The notes below the pieces were generated by a model. It made no database searches, was not told the DNA's origin, and worked only from the letters and a program-made list of their open reading frames with translations. From positions 40,211,973 through 40,275,972 of the forward strand of contig NC_132881.1 of the NCBI RefSeq assembly GCF_030463535.1: a DNA stretch of 64,000 nt. Direction: 5' to 3'. The stretch is from Salminus brasiliensis. Its lineage: Eukaryota; Chordata; Actinopteri; Characiformes; Bryconidae. This document shows, piece after piece, positions 1 to 12,050 of this stretch; the first letter of the stretch is position 1; the number at the start of each line of letters is the position of its first letter. The translations under genes and the position numbers were made by a program.

Positions 1-188
1 ACATAAATGTAACTGTAGAAGATGACAACAAACTGCATCATGAGAGTGATTGCATGTCTTTTTCTAACAAAGTAGGTGATTCTTGGCCAAGTGACATAAG
101 ACCGGCATCTCCAGCAAGTCTAGCTTATAAGAACTGGGGATATATTTAAATTTGAAGTTTTTAATGCTGAGTTATTCTTTCTTGACAG

Positions 189-3100
189 ATGAATCATTTA
201 ACCCTGGAGAAGAAGACGATGACATTGCTGAAGAGTAAGAGAATAAGAAAGTTTGGACCTTTCTATTTATGTTTAACATTATAACTGTTAATTTAACACT
301 GGCAAATTTGCTGTGATGTGTATGTGTGTGCCAGGTATGACAGTAAGGCCTCAGCCAGTGAGAGTAGTGGTGATGAAGCAGATAGTGATGATGACAGGAA
401 GAAGAAACCAGCCAAGAAGGCCAAAATAGTGAAAGAGAAAAAAACACGCAAGAAAGAGGTGGGTGAGGGTATGCATGGTTAGAGCAGTAGTGATGTCATT
501 ATGACTGTTTTTGCTATTTAAATATCTGCATGGTAACTCATTTAAAAGTACAAAAAAGAAGAACTCTGTTCAACTGCATTGTTATGATTTTTTTTATGAT
601 TATTGATTTGAGGTAGAATTTAGGTACCTAAATTGCAGGGTTATTATGGTGATTTATTGTTTTAGATGTAATTTAATATATATTTTTATTTATGTGATGT
701 AATGATCTAAGCATTACAAGATAGCATGTCATGACTGATATCATTAGGTTGTAGCATCTGTATGTTAAAATTTCAAACCACTCATTATCATTATTATCAT
801 TTAGTTTTACTAATGACAGAGTATCAATTGCTCATGTTCTGACATATGAGGTGATTAAAGGCCCAGCACTGTATTGTGAAATTCTTACTCAAAATGAAAA
901 AAAAAAAGTTTCTTATCACTGAAAATTTTATGAAATTGATCAAATTATTTCTTTTTTATCTAGCCATTCAGCTATTGGCCAAACTGGACATAAAATGAAG
1001 TGATGTTTATCTGTAGGGTTTCAAGCCTTTTATTCGTAATGTGAATTTGTGTACCCTGTATATTTGAAAAACCAAGCTCATCTCTAGCCTGTGGTCTGTT
1101 TTCCTGTCAGTTTGATATCAGACATCTAAATTTGGGTTAGTGTGATTTGCCTATGCCATACTTAAAAATAAACCAGGCTGGGTTTCACGAATCTTAGAAC
1201 AAAGATGAATCTTAAATAGTAGATCAAGTATGCAGTATGCTGAGGATAACACCCACTCAGTAAAATCCAAAGAGGACAAAGCATCCAGCATCCCAGTTAT
1301 ACTGAAAAGTAACTGTGCAGGACATTTAATCACACCTGTAATCTTACCAATAGAGAATTTACAAAGTTTACACTCCTGTGTGTACCTGTCCTTGTCTACA
1401 GAAGAAGATGAAGGACAGCAGTGCCCCCAAGAGGCCAATGAGTGCATACATGCTTTGGCTGAACTCCAGCAGAGAGCGCATTAAAGCAGACAATCCTGGA
1501 ATATCTGTAACTGAGATTTCAAAGAAGGCTGGCGAGATGTGGAAGCAACTAAGCAAAGACAAGAAGGAGGTGATCGATTTTTCTATTTTCTTTTACAGAG
1601 AGAAGAATCAATTTGTTCTCTGCATTTTTATATTTTTAACAATGGAAGTATAATTGTCTTAAATGTGTTTGCTCACAGTTTGCTGCATATTTCCCTCCTT
1701 CTCTCTTCTGTTTTTTTGTCCTTCACAGGAGTGGGAAGGGAAAGCAGAAGAGGCTAAGAAAGACTATGAGCGAGCAATGAAGGAGTACAGAGCGAGTGGA
1801 GGAGGTTCATCAGGCTTCTCGAAAAAGTACTGTCCTCTGCCACTGTACAGTCCTGAAAGACAGTGTGCTTCTTAGGACTTAGGCTACAAGTGTAGTTTGG
1901 ATTGGTGATCAATTAAATGAATGGCAATATTTCAGTCATTATATCAGCTGACTCCTTGTTCAGTCATAAGGCAATTCAGAATTCTATTTGATACATTTTT
2001 GATACAAAACAAGTGTCAGAACATCTGCCTTATGTTGATATTTTAAAAGTTTCCATTTTCAGTTTATTTTAGGGATGCACCAAGTTGAGCATGTTTGGCC
2101 GAAACTGAAATCCAAGAAAATGAAACATTTGGCTTAAGGTGGAGGGCCAAAATAAACCAAGCACACTTTGTCATTGCATTGCCATTGCATACATTAAACA
2201 TTAAATAGCCTAAATGTTTTTGTTGTTCAAAGAAATTACAAGCCTGAAGTGTGGTAAGGCTTTGCAGATGTACCCTCTCCTTATAGTTCATCAGAATATG
2301 CTGGTTGAAATTTAATCGCACCATCAAGAACGTGATTGTTTGGTGTAAATTATTCAGTCTTCCAGGGTATCTGCAAAATGGCAGATTTACAGAAGAAGGA
2401 AAGAACCTTCCTAACTTTTAGTGGAAGTCAGTGTCAAGATTTTATTCCAATAGTCATTTCTGTTGGTCCATCCATCATGACACAATTCTGACACAATGTA
2501 AAGGACAACCTCCTGAGACATGTTATGTCAAAAAGTGAAAAACTGCAAAAATGGAGATGCAAGGTTTTTGTGAGTGACTATATATTGTCTCATTCCCTGT
2601 ATTCGCTTTCGAAGTGAAGTGAAAGGCAGATTCTCTGCCCTTATTGTGGGCATGTTTGTTAAATTTATATTTCATGCAGTACCATCAGTGTTAAATGTAG
2701 GACTTTATTTTCTTTGTTGAACTTATTGTTCGATGTCTGGGCACACTGTGGCAAGAGTGGCAAGGCTAGTATTGAACCATACTATATGACGTGTGTACTG
2801 GTACACCGACAGTTGACCCTAATGTTTGGTTAGGAGGATTCTTTATTGGCTGCTGTACAGTACAGTAGAATCCTTGCCATTTCTCTCTCCTGATAAAAAT
2901 CAGTGATCGGTTGCCAACTTGAAAAGCCTAGTAGAACCCATGGCATAGCTAGTGTTATCTCTGATCTCAGCTTTTACTGGAGGTTTATACTCAGTGGAGC
3001 CTTATAATAGCTATAATGACTATAATGGGAGAACAGCTCTTAGTGATTTGTCTCCTCGCTCTTTTGTCTGTCTCTCTGCTTTTCTCTCCCTGAAGGGAAA

Positions 3101-4173
3101 GGAAGAAGGCAGGAAAGAGTGAGAAGAAGAAGAAGAAGAAGTCAGGCAGAGGGAAGGAGAGAGAGAAGGAGAAGCCAGCTGGGAACGACAGCTTTAAGAG
3201 TCGGGAGTTCATCTCCAGTGAGGAGAGTTCATCGGAGTCTGACCGGGGGAAGGGACGCAAGCGCAAAGTACGGATATATACACACACATGCACACGCGCA
3301 TAATTACATACATACATACAGTTAAAAATATACATTTTAGTTTAGATTATTAGTTTTTTAGATTATTTTTAACGTGCCAAGGCCAAGGCCTCTTAACGTC
3401 CTGTAATTGATCATGATTGGCTACAGCTGGTAGCGTCCCTGTACCTACCTAAAAAGTTTTCGTTTGGCAACGCTCTCTGGACTGACCAGCACACAGTACA
3501 ATGGGAAAGTCCATGGAGCTCGGTGAAGATCTGAGATAGATCTTTTTTTAAGTGATTTAAGTCAGGAATGTCTCTTGGAACCATTTCTGAACAACATTCC
3601 AAGATTATTTGCAAGTTATTGGTAGATATAGCCACTTTGGCAAAGTCTGGAAGAAGACCCAAACTGTCACCCATAGCTTAGAGGAAACTGGTTCGGATCG
3701 GTTCCCCTGCTCAAAAAATGAACACCTTCGAGCTCGACTAAAAGTTGCACCTGATTACACAGACAATGAAAGTTCTCTGGAATGACGTTTTATGCTTACA
3801 GATACAGAATACCTTGACCGTAATTTGTGAAAGAGTGCAGCGCTTCTGTAACTGTGTGAATACAGAAAGCACTTTCCATTAACACTTGTGTTAAATGTGG
3901 TCTGAGCTACAGTGCATCCTCAGTGTGTTTACATGTGGCTTTCATGCGGCCATGTGAAATCTGACTAATAATAATATATTACAATACTATATATATTGAA
4001 TGTCTATTTAACACAGGATCATGTGGCTGAAAGATTAACACTCATCTAATAAAAAACTTAACATTTTCATCTCTCCTTCCTTGTATTTCTCTCTGTCACT
4101 GACACAGGGCTCAGATGTTGAAGAGGAGGCGACCAGCACTCCGCGGAGCTCAGAGGAGTCAGGCTCAGACTGA
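189..4173 (+). CDS. ssrp1: SSRP1, FACT histone chaperone subunit (3' part of gene)
   Basis: Six coding exons are visible: 189-234, 335-458, 1402-1569, 1729-1826, 3096-3267 and 4108-4173 (stop TGA 4171-4173); phases join without a break. The first exons encode the acidic segment (NPGEEDDDIAEE, then a Ser/Asp-rich stretch and a Lys-rich linker). Exons 1402-1569 and 1729-1826 encode one HMG box (KRPMSAYMLWLNSSRERIK, then the helix 2/3 residues KKAGEMWKQLSKDKKEEW). The last two encode a Lys/Arg-rich then Ser/Glu-rich tail ending SSEESGSD. Acidic domain, HMG box and basic/acidic tail in this order are the C-terminal half of SSRP1, which with SPT16 forms FACT, the nuclear nucleosome-reorganising complex. 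The N-terminal PH-like domains lie upstream of the window. The donor at 1827 (gtactg) and the one at 1570 (gtgatc) are weak. Poly(A) candidates are ATTAAA at 4765 and AATAAA at 5434. Confidence 0.95.
2368..2570 (+). mobile_element. MITE family A, copy 1 (ssrp1 intron)
   Basis: This ~200-bp element begins with a stretch like tatctgcaaaatggcag and ends with its rough inverse, ctgcaaaaatggagatgcaa. Its body carries the motif ttggtccatccatcatgaca. The same body and ends recur at about 17663-17817, 22029-22266, 43372-43482, 55782-55950 and 57515-57682. Short terminal inverse repeats, no coding capacity and dispersed copies suggest a miniature inverted-repeat transposable element. Confidence 0.6.
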
Positions 4174-5688
4174 GAGAAACACAGGATAATGACCGAGAGT
4201 CAGGATAATCTTTTATAATTCTTCTTATGTGACACTCTGTCTCCCTGCAGTATTGCCTGATTTTTCCTTTCAGCTTCTCAATCTACTCTCTGTTTTATCC
4301 AGTTGTTTATGATTCTCTGCTACATAGATAAATACACATTACATGCTAAAACATTCAACAGTTTCTGACACAGATTTTCTCAATCGCCCTACTACTGTCG
4401 TAGGGTGAATAGGATTATTATTTGGACACCCCCAAATATGCTTTCACGTCATTGTTGATCATTGTCTCTAAAGTATATAAAGCTTTCAGTGTTCAGTCAC
4501 TGTAAAAACTACAGTATGCTACTCATTTAATACAGTCACATTGTTCTGGTGTTCATCAATGCTGTTGCCCGGTGGTTTGATATGTTAAGCAGGCATTTGT
4601 GTCTTTTGTAGATGCTTATTAACTGTATAACACAAGTGTATAATCTGTATAATTGTGTAGATACATAATAAGCTGCAGCTTCAGACAGTGTGTTGCAGTT
4701 GGTCTAGTACAGTACTTTCCTGCAGCCTTTGCATAGCAGTTTCTGAGTATAAAACACAGTTGGCATTAAAAAACCCTATTTTATGTAAGTAATCTGTTGT
4801 TTTTCTCTTTCCCTCTTTTTTGAATTCTGGATCCTGTATTTGTTTTATGATTTATAATTTTTTTTTATTATGAATTTCTTTAACAAAGCACTTTAGATCT
4901 TTGTTTCCCAGTCAGCCATACAAGCAGCTGATTCCATTTGAAGTGAAATGTCAATACTGAAACCATGTGTGGTTTCTGACAAAGAGAGGGGAAGCAGTGG
5001 TGGTCAAAGGAAAAGCTTACTTATCCCGAGTGTGGCTTGTGAAAGATGGAGGGAGAAAGGGCAAGAGAGGTGCGGTCACAGAGGATGTACAGATTTTAAG
5101 TTTAGCTTGTTTATGGTGTGGTTCCAGAGTGGGTCGAAAGAAAGCATGGTGGAGTTAAGGAGTCAGACAAATGTGACCGTTTCAATGTTCAAGTAAGTGA
5201 AAATTGAAACCAGATTAATACACACATACACACACACACACTTTAGTGCACATTAACTCTGTCTGATTGCTCCATTCTGACTCACACCATCATATCAGTG
5301 ACTGTCACAAGCTGCTTTCTGCCTCCTTCTCTCCTCTGTCTGCCTGCTATACTGCTATTTCCAATGAGTGATCCTTAGTGACAGACCTTTCTGTTTCTTT
5401 ATTTGAAATCTTTATATTTCTAGTTAGTTTTCAAATAAATAATTAGTCAGTAAAGCCCAGAGCTCACCAACCCAAAAATCTCCAACAATCACACATGATT
5501 GTGATGTGCTATAGTTGTATCTATTTTCTTTGCCATTCACATAATTTTAGAAAAGAACCCCGGATCTTTAAGTTTTGTCACAATTTACAAGACAAGTCAA
5601 CCATGTTCACCATTTGTGTTGGACAAAGATGGAATTTGGCCTCCGACTTGAACCCATCCATGCAGTGAACACCTACCACGTGTGGCTG
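4174..5688. other. ssrp1 3' UTR and downstream spacer
   Basis: No coding exon was recognised here. The first part should be the ssrp1 3' UTR (ATTAAA 4765, AATAAA 5434). The rest is AT-rich unique-looking sequence with a short CA run near 5220-5240. The short open frames around 4948-5196 have no recognisable content. Confidence 0.5.
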
Positions 5689-5880
5689 GTGTTGGTGTGG
5701 CACAACAGATAACACCACTACGATTTGATTCGATTCCAATTCTGGTTGACTGTGCTGCGCTACACTAATAAGAGTCCTTGGGCAAGATTCTTAATGTTAC
5801 ATTGGCCCACCTCTGTAATATGAGTAACCTTGTAAGTCGCTCTGGATAAGAGTGTCAGCTAAATTCCATAATGTAATGTG
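5689..5880 (+). repeat. tRNA-derived SINE, family S1, copy 1
   Basis: The 5' part resembles a tRNA-type polymerase III promoter (ggtgtggcacaacagataac). The 3' part carries the fish SINE/LINE core gtaagtcgctctggataaga followed by gtcagctaaattccataatg. The same composite occurs at 15303-15527, 28360-28550 and, shortened, at 35771-35882. The next 170 bp (5881-6050) resemble another common fish repeat (ccttcctcaagggctcatta). Confidence 0.65.
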
Positions 5881-6059
5881 CTATACACACTAGTGACCAA
5901 ACACACACAGTGATGGTGAGCACACATGCCCGGAGTGGTGGGGAGCCATCCCTGCAGCGTCGAACAGAAAGGGTGAAGGGCCTTCCTCAAGGGCTCATTA
6001 ATAGCTTGGGGCGCTAACCGCTCATCCACCACTGGTCCAGATTATTCTTCCACATTCAA

Positions 6060-7080
6060 ACTGTTCTACAATGTTTTTCAAGCTTCACATTCCTCTAAAA
6101 TATCCCCTAATCATACTGTTCTAGAATGTTCTCCTCATGTTCTCCTCACTGTCCGAAAATACTCATCTGCATTTACACTATTCAAAAACTAGGATTTCTA
6201 CCCATTCACTGTTCTAGAGTAGTATCCCCTAATCATACTGTTCTAGAATGTTCTCCTCATTCGGTTCTCACACGGTTCTACAGTGTTCTTCTCATTCAAG
6301 CCGTTCTAGAATTTTCTTTTCTAGTTCTATTCATGCCCATTGTTCTAGAACTGTTCTACTGCCTTCACACTGTTCTAGAATATTATCCCCTAATCATACC
6401 GTTCTAGAATGTTCTCCTCATTCACACGGTTCTACTGTGTTCTCTCTTCGCACTGTTCTAGAATAGTATCCCCTAATACCTAATGTCCTCCTTTAAACTG
6501 TTCTAGAACAGTATTCCTATTGATATTCTTGTCCTACTCATTCACACTGTTCTAGGATGTTCTTCTGTCTTCACACTGTTCTAATATATCACCCCATAAT
6601 CTTACTGTTTTAGAATGTTCTCCTCATGCAAGATGTTCTAGAATATTCTTCTACTTTTACAGTCTTCTAGAACAGTATTCATATTCCCATTCTTCTAGAA
6701 TGTTCTACTGTTTTAGAATGTTCTACCCATTCACACTGTTCTAGAATATTCTTCTGCTTTAACACTCCTCCAGAACAGCATTCCTATTGACGTTCTTCTA
6801 GAATGTTCTACCCATTCACAATGTTCTAGAATGTTCTTCTGCCTTCATGCTGTCCATAAATGTTATTCCATAATCGTACTGTTTTAGAATGTTCTCCTCA
6901 TTCTGGCTGTTCTAGAATATTCTTCTGCTTTTACACTCTTCTAGAACAGTATTCCTGTTCACAGCATGTTCTATTGATCTACAATGTTCTAGATCATTTT
7001 AGAATGTTCTCCTCATTCACACTGTTCCAGAATGTTTAACTTGTTCACACTGTTAGTTCCCCTCATTCTCACCATGTTAG
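6060..7080. repeat. Minisatellite rich in heat-shock-element motifs
   Basis: A degenerate tandem array with units of roughly 30-45 bp built on cactgttctagaatgttctc plus a pyrimidine-rich linker (ctcattca or ttctgcctt). By eye it holds ten exact TTCnnGAAnnTTC motifs, the three-unit heat-shock element, starting at 6119, 6241, 6304, 6402, 6636, 6693, 6739, 6796, 6824 and 6910, plus many one-mismatch versions. It lies about 2 kb past the ssrp1 stop and 3.2 kb before the p2rx3 start. It may be a neutral minisatellite; whether HSF binds is unknown. Confidence 0.8.
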
Positions 7081-9815
7081 AGTATTCTATATATATATAT
7101 ATATATATGAATATATATATGAAGCTGACCATCCTGAAGAGATCCTATAGTGTCTGTCGTCCAGTGTTCATCATATTCAACCTCCCCTTTTCTTTTCTGT
7201 CCATTTTCTCTCAAACTACTTTGCTCTTTATTGCATTTGCTGCAGTCTTATTCATCAATTTGTATCGAGTCTAGTCCATCTTCTCGCCCTCCTGTCAGTC
7301 TCTCTCTCTCTCGCTCTTTCATTACCTATATATCTCTCCCCCATACCCCCTCTCTCTCCTCAAGCTCCAGTTTCAACAGAATCAAATCGGAAGTCCGGCA
7401 CTCAGCATCGCTTTCAAATGATCGTAATCCTGCTCTCTCCCCCCGCCCCCAGAGCACTGCCATCTTTACTTTGCTCCTCTGTTGCGCTCCGCTCTTGTGG
7501 TGTGTGTTATATTGTGTTTTTTTTTGTGAGAGAAATTCGCAGCTACATGAAGAGAAAACCACAAGCTTAATGGACCCTCTTATGCCCATGTTAAGAGATT
7601 ACCCTCATGGATACTCTCTGTGTGTGTTTGTGTATGTGTGTGTGTGTGTATGTGTGTGGTCATTCCTGTGGGGAAGGGAAGCCTCTTGAGACTTAAGTGC
7701 ATTCCTTTAATTTCTTTCACATTAGCATCCATAGTGGCCTTATTACTGGATCGTTAGTTTTTATAACATAATTAACTGCAGCCACTCTGTCCATTCTCTG
7801 CTTTAATAGGGTAATTGCGTCTGATGTGCTGCTGCATTTCACTCCATTAATGCCTTAAAGCAGCTTACAGCATGTCTGGCATGTCATTTCTTTTCTTTTA
7901 TCTGTCACTTGACATGCTGTATTCAGCAAGCACACAGTTAAACAGCTCTGAGTCTACTTACTTTCTCTATACAGTGGTCTACATTGTGATTGGGGAATTT
8001 TGGTGTAAGGAACAGCTAATGGTTTGTTTTTGCCTCTGTCAGAAATTACAGTGTAGTATGAGCCTAGTATGATTATATGGTTGTGTGTTCTACAGTGTAT
8101 CATTAATAAACTCATTAACCAGGAACAGGATACATGAGATCAGTCGCACATAGTGATGGGCCATGGGGTAAAAGGCTTCAGTAGCATAAGGTTTTTAAAA
8201 GCCACTATTCAAATATTCTCCCACACTTAGTGCTGCACGTCCTCCAGTTAAACCAGAGTAATTACACTGTTTGTAATGAAACATGCAGTTGATTAGTCTT
8301 CTTTAAGCACTGACGATGTCTTTTCGATATGCTTTATCACTGATATGATAAATTATTGTCATATAAGATTTAGATCCTGCTGAAAGGACCAGAAGACCAG
8401 ATGACTACATGAAGAAAATCCAAATAAGGGCAGAGCATGGTGTTATTCTCTATAGACAATTATACCTGTTTGTTAACAAGACTAACTACTAAACTATCCC
8501 TTTTGGGTCGGCTGTCCATGGGGTACTGTTTCTCAAAATAAAGGTAGAGGAAATACTTAAAGCAACGTTATGTAGCATTTATACATATTTGTGTAAAATC
8601 CTGTAATATTACTCTACCGCCTCAGTCCACATACTTCTTTCACTTTCAGTGACAGTTCTGCTTCCTTCAGAAAAACATTTGCAAAGGATGTCCTGTATGG
8701 GTGTTTCAAAGTGTGAATTACACTTCCCCGAGTGTAGGGGGAGCCATGGAGCAAGAAATGGCAATTCTCCATACTGCTGCTTTAACTAGTTACAAAAACC
8801 TTTATTTCTGAATTGTTGTCCTGGTTGCTTTACAACAGGTACATTGGTGATATTCTGATGATATTCTTTTGGACTTGCAAGTGTCCTTATATGGACCAGG
8901 CACAGAGAGAGACACAGGAAAAACACAAAACCCACTGAAACCGTCTCTGATAAAATCACTGCCAGTTAGACGAAACCACCTCTGCTGCCTGTAAGAATTT
9001 TTGCTTACTGGCAACTGCTGCACGTCTTATCTGGCTAGGCCGGTGCTGTTCATCAAACACATACATCCACGGGTTATTTTAACCCCACCACCGAGGAAAT
9101 ATTTGGGTTGATTTAAAATGTAAGCTGAGCTATATGTTTATATTAAGCATTCATCAAGATGCCTTGGCTGTTTGCCAGTGCACAAAGAAGGAATATCCCA
9201 CAGATGCTCTGTGTGAGTTAAGAGGGGCTTTAGAGTAGAGTCCTGTGTACGAAGAACTGAACTCTTCTATTCATATATTGCCACACATAATTAATAAGGT
9301 CCTTTTCCAGGCTCAGAGAGTATTGTATGGTCATTTTTTTAACACTGTGGCCTCAAGGTTGTGGAACTCGCTCCTACAGACCATCCAGGACATCTCACTT
9401 CTTTACCGTTATTTACATCTCTGAAGGACGCCCATTTTCCCTCTCTGGACTTCTACTCTCCCTCTTGTCTTTGACTATAGTGTTGTGGTGCAGTCTGTGC
9501 TAAAGCTTACTGTACTGTTATGTATGATACTGAGTGTCCAGTAGGGATGCATGATAATATGGTAATATAGGGAGGCACAATAATATGGCATAATAATAAT
9601 GTAACATTATTTGGCATTAAAGTTATGCAATATTAATTATGCAGCAACAGTCGAAGCACAAGCTACACTCATCCCAATTAAATTCGATTCACACTACCAT
9701 AATAGAGTTCATGATTCGATATTCCGATATTTTATACTGGGAGGTATGACAAGTGTATGACTATTACAATGTATTTTCACATTTTGATATTACTATCTAT
9801 ACACTATCTATACAC

Positions 9816-9816
<1 letters not shown>
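7081..9816. other. Spacer upstream of p2rx3
   Basis: No supported gene. Includes an AT microsatellite at about 7093-7126, a pyrimidine-rich stretch at 7270-7380 and GT repeats near 7619-7665. Open frames here (for example 7150-7689) are low-complexity translations without splice context or recognisable domains. A hAT-like end motif (tagggatgcatga) at about 9543 may be a transposon scrap. Confidence 0.4.

Positions 9817-9888
<72 letters not shown>
9817..9888. repeat. Compound (AC)n-(AT)n microsatellite
   Basis: Dinucleotide tract of AC followed directly by AT, about 400 bp upstream of the p2rx3 start codon. A shorter GT run follows at 9965-9987. Confidence 0.9.
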
Positions 9889-9894
<6 letters not shown>

Positions 9895-10292
9895 ATGACA
9901 TTGATGACGTGTTTATTAATTCTATATGAACATTAGGATGTAATGGCCCCATCCAGTGTGTTTGAGTGTGTGTGTGTGTGTGTGTGTCAGGCTGAGAAAA
10001 GAGGAGGGGAATATAAAGAGAGGGGGAAGTGCTAAAGTGAGGGAGGATCCCCAGCACAGATAATCTACAGAACACACACACATACACACATACATACACA
10101 CACATAGGCAGATTTAATTTTTTTGTTCTTTCTTGTTTATAGAAGTCTTTAATAAGAGAGTTTCTAACATAGCATCCATCTTTCCTCAGTTCTGTTTTGT
10201 TTTCATGGTTTAGACACAGTTAAACCTCACTGAACTGAACCTTTTGACTTTTGACACCTAAGGAAAACACAAAGGACAGACGTTTGGGAAAG

Positions 10293-12018
10293 ATGTGGAA
10301 CTGTATAACAGATTTCTTCACTTACGAGACAACAAAGTCTGTGGTGGTGAAGAGCTGGACCATCGGCATCATCAACCGAATCGTTCAGCTGCTGATCATT
10401 TCCTACTTTATCGGGTAAGGAGGAGTGCGTAAGTTAACAAACAGACCTTTTTGGAGTACAGTCAGATGTTAAGTGAAACAGTTAAAACTGTGTGTGTGAG
10501 TGATGAGGAAGAGTTATATCTTATCATTGTGTGTGTCTACATTAGAAAAATGATAAAATATTTGGAGGAAAACAGGCCTCCACAGGCTTTACACTCTTGT
10601 TAATAAAAAAGGTGCTACAAAGGGTTCTTTGAGCGATGCCATTGAACTATTTTTGGAATGAATATAGAACCATACTAAAAGAGATATGAAGAGATATGAA
10701 GAAATATGAAGAGATATAAAGAGATATGAAGAAATATGAAGAGATATAAAGAGATATGAAGGGAAGAACTTTTAAATACTTTGACCTTTTTCACCTTTCA
10801 CAAAACATTTTTAAACCTTCAAAATGTTTTTCCCTTGCCTTTTATTTTTAAAAATGGAACTTTATGAAACCAGAAATGTTTTTTCTATGGCATCGCTTAA
10901 AGAACCCCTAATGCCACTAATGCACTACATCAGTATTCTCCTAGAAGTGTAGCTACATCTTGAATGTTGGGGAAAATGGTGTTGCTATTATTAGGCATGC
11001 TCTGTCTAAGTGACACAGCAGCACAATGGATCGAAACCAACCAGCTTGTGAATGATGGGTAATGATAATTATTGGTGTGCTGTACAAAAAACAAAACAAA
11101 ATGTTACTTTAGCTAATTTAGCCTATATTTAAAGGGGTACGAAGATGGTCACCAGTTTCCATTTTTATCAACCCTAGTCCATCCCTGCGTTGTAAAATAT
11201 TTCTGTTTATACGACAGTTAGTTCCGGTCAAGCAAGCTGATTGGTTGAGAAGTGTTCTAACCATGCTGTTAGGGTGAAATGGTGTTTTTTCACACACACT
11301 GTATCACTCTGTTAACGCTGTTAAACCCAGAAGTAGCGTAAATGCTCAGAGTAAAAGAAAACAAGAACAAGAATGACCTCAAACGAAACTAAAAAGATTA
11401 AGACAAGAATTCACAACAACAACAAACAAACAAACAAACAGAAAAAATGTGAGTGGGAAATAAGTTTAATTAGTTGGTCTATGTAAGGAGCTGGGGAAGG
11501 AGCTGCAGGCTGTGCAGTGAGTGAATGGAGTTAGTGTGACATAGCAACAAACTGCTTGTTAAGGAACTATAATGTGGCAGAAGGAAATGCACACATTAAA
11601 ACTTTTTAAATGCTGCGTTCACTATGTAATTTATTTATTTCTCACTTTATTTATTTAACAAATTGTTATATAAAAGAAATTAAACACTCACAGTTGTGTA
11701 TTATTGTAAAATAACAGCACATCTGTGATGAAATAGGACTTTCACAATAACATACTTCCTCTTGTGCACTATTGTTTTAATGTCATCACTCATCACTTTC
11801 CTCCGTCATGCACGGAAAGGTTACTGAAGCTACATCTGAAGCAAATATTTGCGTTTAGGCTAACAGCTAAAAAGTGAAATACTTCTACAGAATTCACATG
11901 CTTACTCAAAAACGCGACGTTACCACCGCTGACATGTTTACACTCTTTACACACTTTAAACTGGACAAGCTACATGCTCATCTGTCCAACACATAAAGGT
12001 ATATATATGTATATATGT

Positions 12019-12050
<32 letters not shown>

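Noticed and set aside
6126-6466. Two open frames across the minisatellite, and the idea of a CRISPR-like array
   Set aside because: Frames follow the repeat period and drift; units are adjacent without unique spacers of fixed length, in vertebrate DNA.
7150-7689. 179-codon open frame upstream of p2rx3
   Set aside because: Ser/Pro-rich translation of pyrimidine-rich and GT repeat sequence, with no splice context or domain.
9815-10105. Open frame of Val/Cys and Tyr/Ile repeats
   Set aside because: Translation of AC and AT microsatellites.
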